Shown: positions 14,940 to 26,300, counted from the first letter of the stretch. The stretch: 64,000 nucleotides of DNA from an uncultured Eubacteriales bacterium (GCA_934476085.1 CAKSNE010000003.1:108996-172995); one strand, 5' to 3'. The notes: generated by a model not told the origin, from the sequence alone. Program-made: numbers and translations.

Positions 14940-17276
14940 ATGAGAGAGAAAATTTTATTTGATGATAATTGGCTTTTTCACAAAGGTGATGTTAAGGTTG
15001 AAACACCAAAAGTAAAAGGTCCGATCTATACTTCGGCTAAAACCGAACGAAAAAAACAAGGCCCTGCTTGTATATATTATAACGATGCGATTGATGATTT
15101 TAGAACTGATGTTGAATATAATGCGGATAAATGGGTTAATGTAACCTTGCCGCATGATTATATTATTTCAGGAGAAATGAAAGAAGAAAATAATCCTGCT
15201 CTCGGTTTTTTTGATTATGAAAATGCTTGGTACAGAAAACATTTTACTGTTGATAAAGCTGATAAAGATAAAAGAATTACTTTGTATTTTGAAGGTGTTG
15301 CAACAAGAACAATTGTTTATTTAAACGGTTGCGAATTAAAGCATAATTTATGCGGTTATACACCTTTTGAAGTTGATATTACCGACTATGTTAAATTTGA
15401 TGAAGATAATGTTCTTGCGGTTTACACTTATTATGATGATAATGAGGGTTGGTGGTATCAAGGCGGAGGAATTTATCGTCATGTTTGGTTAAACAAAACC
15501 GATAATTTGGCGGTGGATTTATACGGCGTTTTTGTTGCACCAAAGTATGAAAACGGCAATTGGACTGTCGATTTTGAAACTACTGTAAGAAACGATTATT
15601 TTGAAGAAAAAAAAGCAAAGGTTTTATCAAAAATTATTGATAAATCGGGCAATGTAATTTGTGAGACCGACGCTGATATTTCAGTAGACAGCAGAGATAA
15701 AGCTACTGTAAAATATAGTGCAGAAGTTAAAAATCCAACACTTTGGGAATTAGATAATCCTTATCAATATGATGTTGTAACCGATGTTATATCAGACGGT
15801 AAAACGGTTGATACATATACAACTAAAACAGGCTTTAGATATTATTCATTAGACGCTGAAAAAGGCTTTTTCTTAAACGGCAAAAAAACTGTTATAAACG
15901 GCGTTTGCGGTCACGGCGATTTTGGCCTTACAGGGAAAGCCGTACCTGATAATATTTTTAGATATAAAGCTAAAATGATGAAAGAAATGGGTGCAAACGG
16001 CTATCGGTGTTCTCATTATCCACAAGCCGAAGCTATGATGGATGCACTTGATGATAACGGATTTATTGTAATGTGTGAGAGCCGTTGGTTTGATTCTTCA
16101 GACGAGGGTAAACACGCAGTTGAAACTCATATTAAAAGAGATAGAAACCGCCCATCTGTATTTATGTGGTCACTTGGTAACGAAGAGCATTATCACATTA
16201 CCGATGAAGGCAGAAGAATTAATAAAACTCTTTATTATCTTGTAAAAAAACTTGATAATACAAGGATAATTACATCAGCGGTTTCAGTTCAACCTGAAAA
16301 TTCTACTGTTTTTGACGAGTGTGACGCTATCGGTATTAATTATAATCATTGGAGTTATGATTTATTACATGAGCAACACCCAGATAAGCCGATTTATGCA
16401 AGCGAGTGTTGTGCTACGGGTACAACTCGTGGTTGGTATTTTCCTGATAGCGAAGAAAACGGATATATTCATGCTTATGATACTGCGGTTAATTCTTGGT
16501 TTACATCCAGAGAACAGTTTATTACTGCTTTTCATAATGCTCCTTGGATGTTCGGTTTTTACCAATGGATTGCTTTTGAACACAGGGGCGAAGCGGTTTG
16601 GCCAAGAATTTGTTCTCAGGCAGGTGCTATTGATTTGTTTTTACAGAAAAAAGACGCTTTTTATCAAAATCAAGCGTACTTTACCGATGGTAAACTCTCG
16701 CCAATGGTTCATATTTTGCCACATTGGAATTGGCAGGGGCTTGAGGGCGAAAAAATAAAAGTTTTTGCTTATACAAACTGTGATGAATTAGAATTAAAAC
16801 TTAACGGAAAAGTAATTGATAAAACTAAAATTGAGCCTTTTACTCATGGCGAATGGTATGTTCCTTATGAAAGCGGAAAGCTCGAATGCTTTGGTTTTAT
16901 TGATGGAAAACAAGTAGCTTACGATGTTGTCGAAACTACCGGCAAAGCGGTTGCGTTAAAGTTAAAACTCGATAATGCGGGTGATGTTAGTGCAAACGGT
17001 GAAGATATTGCAATGGTAACTTGCTACTGTGTTGATGAAAACGGCAGAGAAGTTCCTAATGCAGAACCGCTTGTTCGATTCTCTTGTAATGAACTTGGCA
17101 AAGTGGTTGGAACAGGCTCTTCTGTCAGCGATCATAATCTTATTACAAATACTTTAAGAAAAATGTATGCCGGCAGAATAGGAGTGGCTGTTAGAGTTGG
17201 TAAAGAAAAAGGAAAATTAAAAATTTTTGCTACTTCCGATAATTTAAATTTAGCGGTTTTAACCGTTGAAATATAA
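14940..17276 (+). CDS. Glycoside hydrolase family 2 (beta-galactosidase/glucuronidase-like)
   Basis: A 778-residue GH2 enzyme without a signal peptide, so intracellular, acting on imported oligosaccharides. In order: an N-terminal jelly-roll sugar-binding domain (about 50-190, with NVTLPHDYI and WYRKHFTV), an Ig-like domain, a TIM barrel (about 310-580) with acid/base Glu415 in WSLGNEE and nucleophile Glu489 in PIYASEC, then C-terminal beta-domains (about 595-778) like those of long GH2 proteins. It could be a beta-galactosidase, beta-glucuronidase or another beta-glycosidase; substrate cannot be assigned. It is followed 20 bases later by a secreted beta-helix protein, which suggests a shared polysaccharide target. 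Confidence 0.9.
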   Translation: MREKILFDDNWLFHKGDVKVETPKVKGPIYTSAKTERKKQGPACIYYNDAIDDFRTDVEYNADKWVNVTLPHDYIISGEMKEENNPALGFFDYENAWYRKHFTVDKADKDKRITLYFEGVATRTIVYLNGCELKHNLCGYTPFEVDITDYVKFDEDNVLAVYTYYDDNEGWWYQGGGIYRHVWLNKTDNLAVDLYGVFVAPKYENGNWTVDFETTVRNDYFEEKKAKVLSKIIDKSGNVICETDADISVDSRDKATVKYSAEVKNPTLWELDNPYQYDVVTDVISDGKTVDTYTTKTGFRYYSLDAEKGFFLNGKKTVINGVCGHGDFGLTGKAVPDNIFRYKAKMMKEMGANGYRCSHYPQAEAMMDALDDNGFIVMCESRWFDSSDEGKHAVETHIKRDRNRPSVFMWSLGNEEHYHITDEGRRINKTLYYLVKKLDNTRIITSAVSVQPENSTVFDECDAIGINYNHWSYDLLHEQHPDKPIYASECCATGTTRGWYFPDSEENGYIHAYDTAVNSWFTSREQFITAFHNAPWMFGFYQWIAFEHRGEAVWPRICSQAGAIDLFLQKKDAFYQNQAYFTDGKLSPMVHILPHWNWQGLEGEKIKVFAYTNCDELELKLNGKVIDKTKIEPFTHGEWYVPYESGKLECFGFIDGKQVAYDVVETTGKAVALKLKLDNAGDVSANGEDIAMVTCYCVDENGREVPNAEPLVRFSCNELGKVVGTGSSVSDHNLITNTLRKMYAGRIGVAVRVGKEKGKLKIFATSDNLNLAVLTVEI

Positions 17277-17296
17277 AAAAGAAAAGAGATAAGTAT

Positions 17297-19096
17297 ATGA
17301 AGAAAAAACTATTGATTATTATGTTGGTGGTAGCTACTGTTGTTTCGCTTTTTTGCTTTCCTGTCAGAGCAAACGAAACAACTCCTTACGGTGGAAAATA
17401 CTACTACATTGATCCTGAAAAAGGGTTAAACTCAAATGACGGTTTGTCAATAGATAAACCTAAAAAAACGATTAATCTTGCTGTTACTACTCGTCTTAGA
17501 GCAGGAGATATTGTTTTGATAAAACGTGGCACAACAGTTATGACAAATGGAATTATTCTTACTAATAGCGGTGAGAAAAATAAACCTATTACAATAACTG
17601 CTTACGGAGATGAAACTAAACCTTTACCTATAATTTGTGCAAACAATGTTTCTATGACTGCGGTCATTTATGTTAAAAATCAAAGTTATATAACTATTGA
17701 TTCAATAAATATTAAATCAAATATTACTGATTCAACTAATACCATTTCAGGAGTAAAGTTTGAATCTTCAGGCGGTAACACTTGTTACGGTAGCGTTATA
17801 AAAAACTGTGTAATAGAAGGTTACGCCGGAGAAGATTGGACTACTATTGAATCTAAAAATTTTACAGGTATTACTGTTGCCGCTGCCAAGTATGATGGTT
17901 TTTATGATGGTGTTACAATTGAAAATAATGAAATTTACGATTGTAAAGCACTTGGAATCAGTGTTAACGGAACATATGGCGGTTGTGATTTAAATGCTCA
18001 AGTGAATGAAAAATCGGCAAAAAATGTTGTTGTAAGAAATAACTTTCTTTATAATATAGGTAAAGATGGCATTTTGGTTAATAACTGCAACTCTCCGCTT
18101 GTTGAATATAATGTTTGCGGAAAATCTCATTCCTACGCTATGGATACTTGGCATGTTGCAATTTGGCCTTTTGCTTGTTATAATGCACTTTTTCAGTTTA
18201 ATGAGGCTTATGATACAATGACTACTTATGACGGTCAAGGGTTTGATTGCGATTACCAATGTTATTACACTACTTTTCAGTATAATTATTCTCATGACAA
18301 CACCGGCGGTTTTATGCTTATTTGTACAGAGCCGTTGACTTGGGATAAAAAGACTGCGTTTAATGTAGGCGTTACAGTAAGGTATAATATTTCACAAAAT
18401 GACAAGCATAATTTGTTTTGTTTAACATGTCATATTAAAGATACAAAGATTTATAATAATACGATTTATGCCGATAAAGGTGTTGATCAAGTCTTTTATG
18501 TTTATTCACGTGATGGAGAGAAAATGCCTTTAAACACAAAGATTTATAATAATATTTTCTATACAAATACCGGAAAATTTACATGGCAAAAATCTCAAAA
18601 TACCGAGTTTAAAAATAATTTAATTTATGGTAAAAATTCAGATGATTATCCTAAAAATGATGCTGCCGAAACATCGGATGACGGAATTGAATCCGTCGGT
18701 AATATTCATAATGATCCTATGCTTGCAAATCCGGGCGGAGCAAGAAAAGGCATAGATACTTGTTATGTCTATAAGCTTTTGAAAGGTTCTCCGGCAATCG
18801 GTCGTGGTCTTATTATTGATGATGAAACTAATACAAGAGACTTTTTTAACAACCCTGTTTCACAAACAAAATCTCCTAATATAGGTGCATATAACGGCGA
18901 TGGAATTGTTTTTAAAAAAGGCGATGCCGATTTTGACGGAGAAGTAAATATCAGGGATTCATTAAGAGTAATATATTATTTGATTAACGCTTATGATAAG
19001 TCAATGATTAATGTTGACTATGTTGATTATAACGGCGACGGAATAATAACTTTAACGGATTTACTTTATTTAAAAAAGCAATTAGCTGAACAATAA
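17297..19096 (+). CDS. Secreted right-handed beta-helix protein with C-terminal dockerin
   Basis: A 599-residue exported protein. It has a signal peptide (about 1-26, ending VRA), then a pectate-lyase-like right-handed beta-helix (about 30-510) with the YYIDPEKGLNSNDGLSIDKP opening typical of polysaccharide lyase/hydrolase helices, and N-x-I-Y-N repeats. A type I dockerin (about 542-599) has two calcium loops, GDADFDGEVNIRD and DYNGDGIITLTD. The dockerin implies binding to a scaffoldin cohesin in a cellulosome-type complex. The fold suggests cleavage of pectin or another acidic polysaccharide; the enzyme family is not certain. It is second gene after GH2, with a strong terminator after it. 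Confidence 0.88.
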   Translation: MKKKLLIIMLVVATVVSLFCFPVRANETTPYGGKYYYIDPEKGLNSNDGLSIDKPKKTINLAVTTRLRAGDIVLIKRGTTVMTNGIILTNSGEKNKPITITAYGDETKPLPIICANNVSMTAVIYVKNQSYITIDSINIKSNITDSTNTISGVKFESSGGNTCYGSVIKNCVIEGYAGEDWTTIESKNFTGITVAAAKYDGFYDGVTIENNEIYDCKALGISVNGTYGGCDLNAQVNEKSAKNVVVRNNFLYNIGKDGILVNNCNSPLVEYNVCGKSHSYAMDTWHVAIWPFACYNALFQFNEAYDTMTTYDGQGFDCDYQCYYTTFQYNYSHDNTGGFMLICTEPLTWDKKTAFNVGVTVRYNISQNDKHNLFCLTCHIKDTKIYNNTIYADKGVDQVFYVYSRDGEKMPLNTKIYNNIFYTNTGKFTWQKSQNTEFKNNLIYGKNSDDYPKNDAAETSDDGIESVGNIHNDPMLANPGGARKGIDTCYVYKLLKGSPAIGRGLIIDDETNTRDFFNNPVSQTKSPNIGAYNGDGIVFKKGDADFDGEVNIRDSLRVIYYLINAYDKSMINVDYVDYNGDGIITLTDLLYLKKQLAEQ

Positions 19097-19128
19097 AAAA
19101 GAGCAGTTTTTAAAAACTGCTCTTTTTT
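19095..19128. terminator. Bidirectional terminator between beta-helix and AraC genes
   Basis: A near-perfect palindrome, AAAAAAGAGCAGTTTT with AAAACTGCTCTTTTTT, serves both convergent genes. Confidence 0.88.
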
Positions 19129-19134
19129 CATATA

Positions 19135-19959
19135 TTAAAATTTATCTTCACTGGGTGGTACACCGTATTTTTTTAAATATGCGCGATAAAAGGTTGAATA
19201 TGTAGGAAATCCGCAAAGCGACGCAACTTCATTTAATGGATAAAATTTTCCTTCCATCAATTTTTTAGCTCTGTTAAGTCGGTTTTCGGTAAGATATTCG
19301 TGAAAACTTTGCCCCGAAATTTTGCGTAACATATAAGTTATATTGCGTTCTGACAAGAAAGTAGCCTCGGAAACACTTTTTAGTGTGATTTTTTCAAAAA
19401 GATGGTCATCAATATAACCCTCCAGTTTTGCAAAGTTACTGTCGGTATTGATAAGCGGTGTTGGATTTAATTTGTTATAAATATAGTGAATTTCACAAAT
19501 CAATTGCAAAACCGCACTCATCATCGGAGCTCTGCTGAATTGTTCTTCAAGTGAGCGAATAATATTATTTACAGCGTAAATATAATGCTCGTTAGTAACA
19601 TCTTTGCTGTAAATTTTAATCTCATCTTTATGAGAAAAGGAAAAAGGAGATAAAATATCTATTTTAGGATCAAGTTCATGAAAAAACTTTGTTGAAAACC
19701 AAATGCAAAGAAATCTTAGATTTTTGCCTTGAAATTCTAAGGTGTATTTTTCATTTTTATTTGTAAAAAAGGTGTCTCCGGGTTTTAAATAAAAGATTTT
19801 ATTTTCATATTCAGCTTTTGCAACTCCGCTAAAGAAAACAAAAATTGCATACTTTCCGCTTTCGACCATATCGTAATTTTTTTTAAAATTTCCATCATAG
19901 TAAAACACCTGTAAATCGGGCTGAGAGAAATGAAATATCTTTTTATAGTCCTTTTTCAT
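19135..19959 (-). CDS. AraC family transcriptional regulator (first of two)
   Basis: A 274-residue regulator with an N-terminal cupin-like sensing domain (about 10-120) and a C-terminal AraC double helix-turn-helix (about 175-274, with ITLKSVSEATFLSERNITYM and LNEVASLCGFPTYSTFYRAY). AAGGAAG precedes the ATG, and a TGTTATAAT extended -10 lies at 19992-20000 on the minus strand. It is transcribed divergently from the secreted protein at 20145 across a 185-base gap, so it probably controls that gene and itself in response to a sugar or polymer breakdown product. The ligand is unknown. Confidence 0.92.
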   Translation of the reverse strand: MKKDYKKIFHFSQPDLQVFYYDGNFKKNYDMVESGKYAIFVFFSGVAKAEYENKIFYLKPGDTFFTNKNEKYTLEFQGKNLRFLCIWFSTKFFHELDPKIDILSPFSFSHKDEIKIYSKDVTNEHYIYAVNNIIRSLEEQFSRAPMMSAVLQLICEIHYIYNKLNPTPLINTDSNFAKLEGYIDDHLFEKITLKSVSEATFLSERNITYMLRKISGQSFHEYLTENRLNRAKKLMEGKFYPLNEVASLCGFPTYSTFYRAYLKKYGVPPSEDKF

Positions 19960-20055
19960 GACAGTTTCTTCCTTTTGTATAATCTGACTTAATTATAACA
20001 TAAAATTGCTTAAAATGCAATACTTCGTTGCCAAAAACGCAATTGAATTTGATAA

Positions 20056-20064
20056 TGTTATAAT
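20056..20064 (+). promoter_or_regulatory. Extended -10 promoter of the 676-residue secreted protein gene
   Basis: TGTTATAAT with TATAAT at 20059-20064. There is no good -35 at normal spacing, consistent with an activator-dependent promoter facing a divergent AraC gene. Confidence 0.45.
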
Positions 20065-20144
20065 GATAAAATTTATTTACGAGGTTATAAGAGAACTTCG
20101 TTTAAAATGTATAATTTTTATAGATTTAGAAATGAGGAAATTAA

Positions 20145-22175
20145 ATGATGAAGAGATTATTAAGCTATGTATGCGTAATAAGCATGCTATTGTCTTGCCT
20201 TTGCTTATCATCAGTATCGGCAAGTGCAGAGAACACAACCTACACAAAAACAATTGATTTCGACACAGTTGGTGCTGATTATGAACCGGCTTCTTCAAAC
20301 AAAAATAACATTGTAGCCGGTAGTGGTGTTATTGATTATTCAACAGTAGATTCAACTTACACCGATGGCAATGTTATGAAAATCATCGGTAAGCAGTATC
20401 AGGACTATGCTATTCAGTTAGGTAATGTTATTAATGGCAAAAAAATAAAGTCAATTTCTTATACTGTTTGGTCAGATTCAAAAGAAACCTTTGATTATCA
20501 AAACACAGGTGTATCTGATAATTTAAATAGTACAAAACTTAACAGCAAAGTTAGCTTTGGTTTTACAGGAAATATCGGCGTTAATACTACTAAACAAACA
20601 GTAACTTATGATTTTTCTAATGTAAAATTTGAAGATTACAGCACGATTAGCAATGTTATTTTAAGATTTAAAATTTACAACGGTAACATTCCTGTTTATT
20701 TTGATAACATTGTTATTACTTATGAATGTTTCTCAGGTAATTTCACAGGTGCAGCAGAAGGCGATAGATTAATTTATGCTAATGAAGACGGCGTGCTCAC
20801 AACTCCTGACGCTACTTTAGCTGATGGCGAATTTGCTGGCTGGGTAACTGAAGATGACGCAGATACAATTATTCCTGCTAATACTCAGCTTACTTTGAAA
20901 AAAGATGAAACATATTTTGCTGTAACTGCTAACAGGGCTGATCAAACAGCTCCAAACGCTCCTGTTTTGGAAAGTAAAACTTCAACTTCTGTTACATTAG
21001 CAGCAAATAGTAACTATCAATATAGTATGGATGGCGAAACATGGCAAGACAGCAATGTTTTTAACGGACTTACTGCCGGTACCGAATATACTTTTTATCA
21101 AAGATGTAAAGCTACTCCGGCTTTAAAAGCAAGCCCTGCTTCAAAAGGCTTGAAAGTTGAAACAGCTTCAATCTTTACCTTTGAAGCTGAAAAAGCTGTA
21201 AGCACAGCATCAGGTACTTATTCAGGTACTGTAACAAGTGGTCCTAACTCTGATACAAGCACAGGTAGTTTAGTATATGTTGTTCACGATTCTTCTAAAC
21301 CGGCAGTTGGACATTATGTAACATTTAACTTTACAGGATTAAAACCTGGTTATTATCAAATTTCATTATTCTCAAGAAACGTTGCAAACTCACGAAGCAC
21401 TTATAATGTAACCGCTTATGATGAAACAAATGCAGAACAAGATGCAGGCTCAATTAATTTTGCCGATTTAAGTACTAAATACGGTAATAACACATACTAT
21501 TGCAATCCTTCTTTAGCAAACAATGTAGTTGTTAATTCAGGTTCAACCTTAAAACTTAAATTCACAATTTCTAAAGTTGGTACAGGCAGTGGTTCTTACA
21601 TTGACAAATTTGTTTTAACCAAAGTTGGCGATATCGTAACTGAAGATCCACTTGCAGTTGATGTTTCAATGAACGCAGGTGCTTCTATTAGAATGAATCA
21701 AGTAAACGGTATTCGTTTTTATACAACAGTTGATCAAGAAAAAATTGCTCAATTAAAGGCTGACGGCGCTGAAGTTGAAATGGGTACACTTATCGCTCCT
21801 AAAGATTTGTTAGGCGACACAGAGCTTACTCTTGATTTAGCTGAACTTGCAACTCCAAAAGCAGTTAATGTTAAATATCAAGCTAAAAACGAAGACGGAA
21901 GCTATAAATATTATACAGAGGGCAGTAATTTCAGCGGTATCGTTGGTACAATCGCTAATGTAAAAGAAGCTAATATTACAAGAGATTTTGTAGGTCGTGG
22001 ATATGTTAAAGTAACAAAGGGCGAAAATACAACAATTTCTTATGCAGATATTAATGTTGAAAGCAGTGCTCGTTCACTTAAAACAGTAGCAGCTGCAATC
22101 CAAGGTACAGATTTTTATAATAATCAACTTAATGATTATCAAAGATCATTAGTTGATACTTGGGCAGCTAAATAA
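20145..22175 (+). CDS. Secreted multidomain carbohydrate-binding-like protein with shared C-terminal domain
   Basis: 676 residues with a signal peptide ending near SVSASA (residue 28). After it come a beta-sandwich (about 32-190, with a YFDNIVITYE strand typical of CBM-like folds), an Fn3-like stretch (about 265-340), and a CBM6/35-like module (about 343-495, opening FTFEAEKAV and closing YIDKFVLTKV). The last 175 residues (about 501-676) match, at roughly three residues in four, the C-terminus of the protein ending at 26389. No catalytic motif is evident, so it is likely a polysaccharide-binding or surface protein. ATG at 20145 and 20148 are both possible starts; GAGGAA lies at 20134-20139. 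It is divergent from an AraC gene. Confidence 0.85.
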   Translation: MMKRLLSYVCVISMLLSCLCLSSVSASAENTTYTKTIDFDTVGADYEPASSNKNNIVAGSGVIDYSTVDSTYTDGNVMKIIGKQYQDYAIQLGNVINGKKIKSISYTVWSDSKETFDYQNTGVSDNLNSTKLNSKVSFGFTGNIGVNTTKQTVTYDFSNVKFEDYSTISNVILRFKIYNGNIPVYFDNIVITYECFSGNFTGAAEGDRLIYANEDGVLTTPDATLADGEFAGWVTEDDADTIIPANTQLTLKKDETYFAVTANRADQTAPNAPVLESKTSTSVTLAANSNYQYSMDGETWQDSNVFNGLTAGTEYTFYQRCKATPALKASPASKGLKVETASIFTFEAEKAVSTASGTYSGTVTSGPNSDTSTGSLVYVVHDSSKPAVGHYVTFNFTGLKPGYYQISLFSRNVANSRSTYNVTAYDETNAEQDAGSINFADLSTKYGNNTYYCNPSLANNVVVNSGSTLKLKFTISKVGTGSGSYIDKFVLTKVGDIVTEDPLAVDVSMNAGASIRMNQVNGIRFYTTVDQEKIAQLKADGAEVEMGTLIAPKDLLGDTELTLDLAELATPKAVNVKYQAKNEDGSYKYYTEGSNFSGIVGTIANVKEANITRDFVGRGYVKVTKGENTTISYADINVESSARSLKTVAAAIQGTDFYNNQLNDYQRSLVDTWAAK

Positions 22176-22225
22176 AATTGCTATTTTTCTTATTAATTTT
22201 TTTCATAAATAAAATTCTCTAACAA

Positions 22226-22256
22226 AAAAACCGAAGCATTTAGCTTCGGTTTTTTT
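22226..22256. terminator. Terminator between secreted protein and second AraC gene
   Basis: AAACCGAAGC with GCTTCGGTTT, five-base loop, and a seven-T tail on the plus strand and A/T-rich flanks both ways. Confidence 0.88.
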
Positions 22257-22273
22257 GTGTTTATGAAAACTTA

Positions 22274-23167
22274 TCATTCTTTCTCGTTGTTATAAAAGCT
22301 GCCGGTTTTTCTGAAATTCTTTACATCTTCAGCAGGCGAAATTCCAAAATACCCAATATAACACCTGTAAAAAGCAGAGTAATCATTATACCCGCAAAGC
22401 TTAGCAATTTCAGCAAGTTTATAAGAATTTAAGCTAATCAAATGTCTTGAATGCCACATTCTCATAACCTTTAATGTTTTTAAAAAAGAATAACCGTAAA
22501 ACTTTTTAGTAACTTTATCTAAATACCATTTTGAAATAGAAAATTTTTCGGTCATCATTTCTGCAGTTAAAGGGGTTGTGAAATGGCCGGATATGTAATC
22601 GTAAATTCTAACAGCATATTCATCTGCACTGTCTGTTGCTCTTTTTGAAAATTTGTGGTCAAAAGCCAAGTCGAGAATGCTTATTACAGAGCCGACTAAC
22701 AAAGCGTAATGACAAAAAGCAACATTTTTTTCAAAATAAGAGTAAAATTGATTGAAAAATACATCTATAATTAAAGGTGAATCAAAATCATCGGCAGTAT
22801 AAATATTAAATTCACCGTTTTTTCTGTCACTGAAAACCCTTAAAAAGTCAGTGTCGCTTTTTATATTGTCAAAAGTATTAACTAAAAAGAAAACACAAAC
22901 TAATTTTGAAATGTCATTTTCGGTAATACCGATTACTTTAAATTTTTCAAAAGGCTTTGCTATAAAAATATCACCTTTTCCAAGCTTAAAAGATTTTCCG
23001 CTGCAATTAATTTGAAAGTTGCCTTTTTTAGAATAAACAATACTGTAACAGGCAATTTCATTGTCATTACCTGCTATAACAGATTTTTTGTAAATTTTTG
23101 TTTCAAAAAATCTAACAGCAAGCTTAGGAGTGTTAAACCCCCTTGTTTCTAATTCATAATCCTTCAT
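22274..23167 (-). CDS. AraC family transcriptional regulator (second of two)
   Basis: A 297-residue regulator with an N-terminal cupin-type domain (about 10-110) and a C-terminal AraC DNA-binding domain (about 195-290, with YKLAEIAKLCGYNDYSAFYRCY). The start is taken as ATG 23165-23167, which has GGAG seven bases upstream; a frame opening 54 bases earlier lacks a ribosome-binding site. It is divergent from the beta-helix protein gene at 23375 across about 200 bases. This repeats the layout of the first AraC/secreted-protein pair, though the two regulators are clearly diverged outside the HTH. Confidence 0.9.
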   Translation of the reverse strand: MKDYELETRGFNTPKLAVRFFETKIYKKSVIAGNDNEIACYSIVYSKKGNFQINCSGKSFKLGKGDIFIAKPFEKFKVIGITENDISKLVCVFFLVNTFDNIKSDTDFLRVFSDRKNGEFNIYTADDFDSPLIIDVFFNQFYSYFEKNVAFCHYALLVGSVISILDLAFDHKFSKRATDSADEYAVRIYDYISGHFTTPLTAEMMTEKFSISKWYLDKVTKKFYGYSFLKTLKVMRMWHSRHLISLNSYKLAEIAKLCGYNDYSAFYRCYIGYFGISPAEDVKNFRKTGSFYNNEKE

Positions 23168-23334
23168 ACATATTCTCCGTTTTATTTTAATAAAACACAC
23201 TTTCTGTATATATTTAATCATAATTTTTAAAAAAAATCAATATTTTTATGCTTTGTTTAACAAATTTAACAACAAAATCGCAAAAATAACAATATATTCA
23301 CTCAAATTTTGCAATTTTATTTTATTAAACAATA

Positions 23335-23343
23335 TGGTATACT
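23335..23343 (+). promoter_or_regulatory. Extended -10 promoter of the beta-helix/shared-domain gene
   Basis: TGGTATACT with TATACT at 23338-23343 and no good -35. It lies 32 bases before the start codon and faces a divergent AraC gene. Confidence 0.4.
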
Positions 23344-23374
23344 TAAGAAAATAATTTATAAGGAGAATAATCAA

Positions 23375-26300
23375 ATGAAGAAAATTTTATCTATCGCAAT
23401 GACTCTTTGCATGGTATTAGCTTTTATTCCGGTTATCAGCATTTCAGTAAGTGCTGCTACTGTATCTGTTGCTTCTGAAGATGAACTTAGAGCAGCTTTA
23501 ACCAATGATGCAACTGATACCATTACTTTAACTTCTGATATTGAAGTTAAATCTACTATTACAACAAAAGGTAAAGATGATACGATTGATCTTGCAGGTT
23601 ATACTATTACTTATAATCCTGAAGATTTATCTACAACAGATCCTATGATTAAAACAAGTGCTGTTTATCATCAGCTTGCTGTTACAAACTCAAATACTAC
23701 AACTGTAGATGAAATAACTAAGTTACCATTAGGTGGCTTTGATAATAAAGCTACTAATGCTCCGTTAATTCTTGTTCAAGATCAATCTTATATTAGTTTG
23801 GGAATTAATAATAAGGAAAATTATATTAATGGTGACATTTATGTTTTATCTACTCAAGCCGGACAGGTAAATAGTGTTTTTGGCGGTTATACCGGCAAAT
23901 TAACATTAAAAGGCTATACTTTCAACTTCAGTACAAGGGGTGCTCATTTTAAAGATGACGTTGTTGTTGAAGGTACTATGACTGTTCAACAGGATTGGGT
24001 TTATTTTGAGGGCAATGTAACCGCTACAATACTTAACTCAAACAATGACAATCTTCAGTATTATAAGACAGTAACTGTTACAGATACTTTTAATGCAAAA
24101 GGTTCAGCTACATATATGGGAGCTGTTAATGCAGCTAATTCATCAATTGGCGGCGGTGCATTTAAAGCTGTCTCTGATTTAGGTAAAGCTGTTATTACAG
24201 GTGGTACTTTTGCAAAAATTTCAATTGCTGATGGCTCTAAAATTCATGGTGGTACTTTTAATAGTGATGTAGTTGTTACAGGTTCTTATACAATAGTAGG
24301 CGGTAAATTTAATTCTACATCTGGTTTTACAGGTACTCCTTCAATTTCAGGCGGTCAGTTCAAAGTTGATCCAGCTGCTTATTTAGTAACGGATGCTTAC
24401 GTTACTTCAAGCGGTGATTATTATATTGTATCCGTTAATACTGCTGAACTTATCAGTTCTGATGAGACTTTAAACGGTTCTAAATACACAACTGTTCAGG
24501 CGGCTCATGATAAAGCATTAGACGGTGACACTATCAAGCTTATTAATGATATTGAATATGTTAATAAAAACAATTATGTTCTTGAATTAACTAAAGATAA
24601 TATTACTCTTGATCTTAATGGTCATAATATTACTGACTTGTCAGATACTGTTGGTAATATGGGTTCGGCTTCTTTAGTTAGAGCAAATACCGGCGTTGCT
24701 ACAGTTAATACATTTAAACTTACTTCTTCTAATGGTAAGAGTAGGGTTGATTTAGTTGGTAGTGATACTAATAGTCAATCAATTATTGCAATGTTGAACT
24801 ACACTACATCAGATGAAGTTGCTAAAAATTATACATTTGAAAATGTAGAAATTTATGTTCATGGTGGCGAAGGTAACAATAGAACAATGTTCTATACAAA
24901 AGGTTCTTCGACATTAGATAATAAAATTACTTTTAACAATTTTGACATGTATTATGAAAACAAAACTACTGTTGCCGGTACTGGTAATAATGGTTTCAAT
25001 ATGGCTGTTAAAGGTAATTACGAATTCAATAATTGTAATATCCGTGCTAACAGATATGCTTTGAATTTTAATGCTGCTGACGCTAAATATACACTTAATA
25101 ATGTAAATGTAGATTGTGGTAAAACCGTTGCATTAATGCTTTCTCAGAAATCGGATATAACAATTAATGGCGGTTCAATTAATATTTCTCATTATAAATC
25201 AACTCAGAATATACCTTTTATTGTAACTGATACAAATAGTAAAAATTCTGTTTTGAATGTTAATGATGCTACATGGATAAATGATTATGCAGTAACCACA
25301 TCTATTAATCAGGATATTACTGCAACATTTAAAAATTCTACAATTACAGGCACTCAAGATACTTCTTTATTAAGTTTTTCAGCTGGTAATATTACTTTAG
25401 ATAATACCAAAGTTTATCAAAAACACAAAAATGGTAGAGCTATTCATGTTAGTGGTAAGACTACTACTTTAAACTTAAATAACGGTTCATTTGTAGGCTT
25501 TGCTGATGAAGTAAAACCTGAAACTGCTGCAATTCGTATTGCAGGCGGCTCGCCTACTGTTAATTTGAATGATTGTTCCGTAAAAGGTCAATCACCTCTT
25601 TGGTCTGCAGTTACAACAGGTAAATTTGTTATTACTAAAGCATCACTTCATACTTATGATACATATCATGCTTTTGCTTTCGATGCAAATTCTGCAAAAT
25701 GTATTACAGTAGCTGATGGTTCAAAACTTTATGCAGACGCAAATGGTAAAACACCGGTTGACGAAACTACTTTCGTTTGGGATACAACAAAAGATCTTTT
25801 AGATCTCTATGTTATGCCTGAACAAACTGAAAATCCATTAGCTGTTAATGTTTCAACTGATGTTAAAGCTTCAATTAGAATGAATCAGGTAAATGGTATT
25901 CGTTTCTACACAACAGTTGATGCAGATAAAATTGCTGCATTAGAAGCAGATGGTGCAACTGTTGAAATGGGTACTCTTATCGCTCCTAAAGATTTATTAG
26001 ACGGTACAGAGCTTACTCTTGATTTAGCTGAACTTGCAACTCCAAAAGCAGTTAATGTTAAATATCAAGCTAGAAATGAAGACGGAACCGTTAAATATTA
26101 TACAGAAGACGGCTTTAGCGGTATAGTTGGTACAATCGCTAACATTAAAGAGAGCAATACTGCTTACAGTGCAACAAGCGGTAATATTACAAGAGATTTC
26201 GTTGCTCGCGGTTATGTTAAAGTAACTAAAGGCACCGATGAATATGTTTCTTACGCTGATGTTGATCTTTCACAAAGCGGTCGTTCTCTTAAAACAGTAG

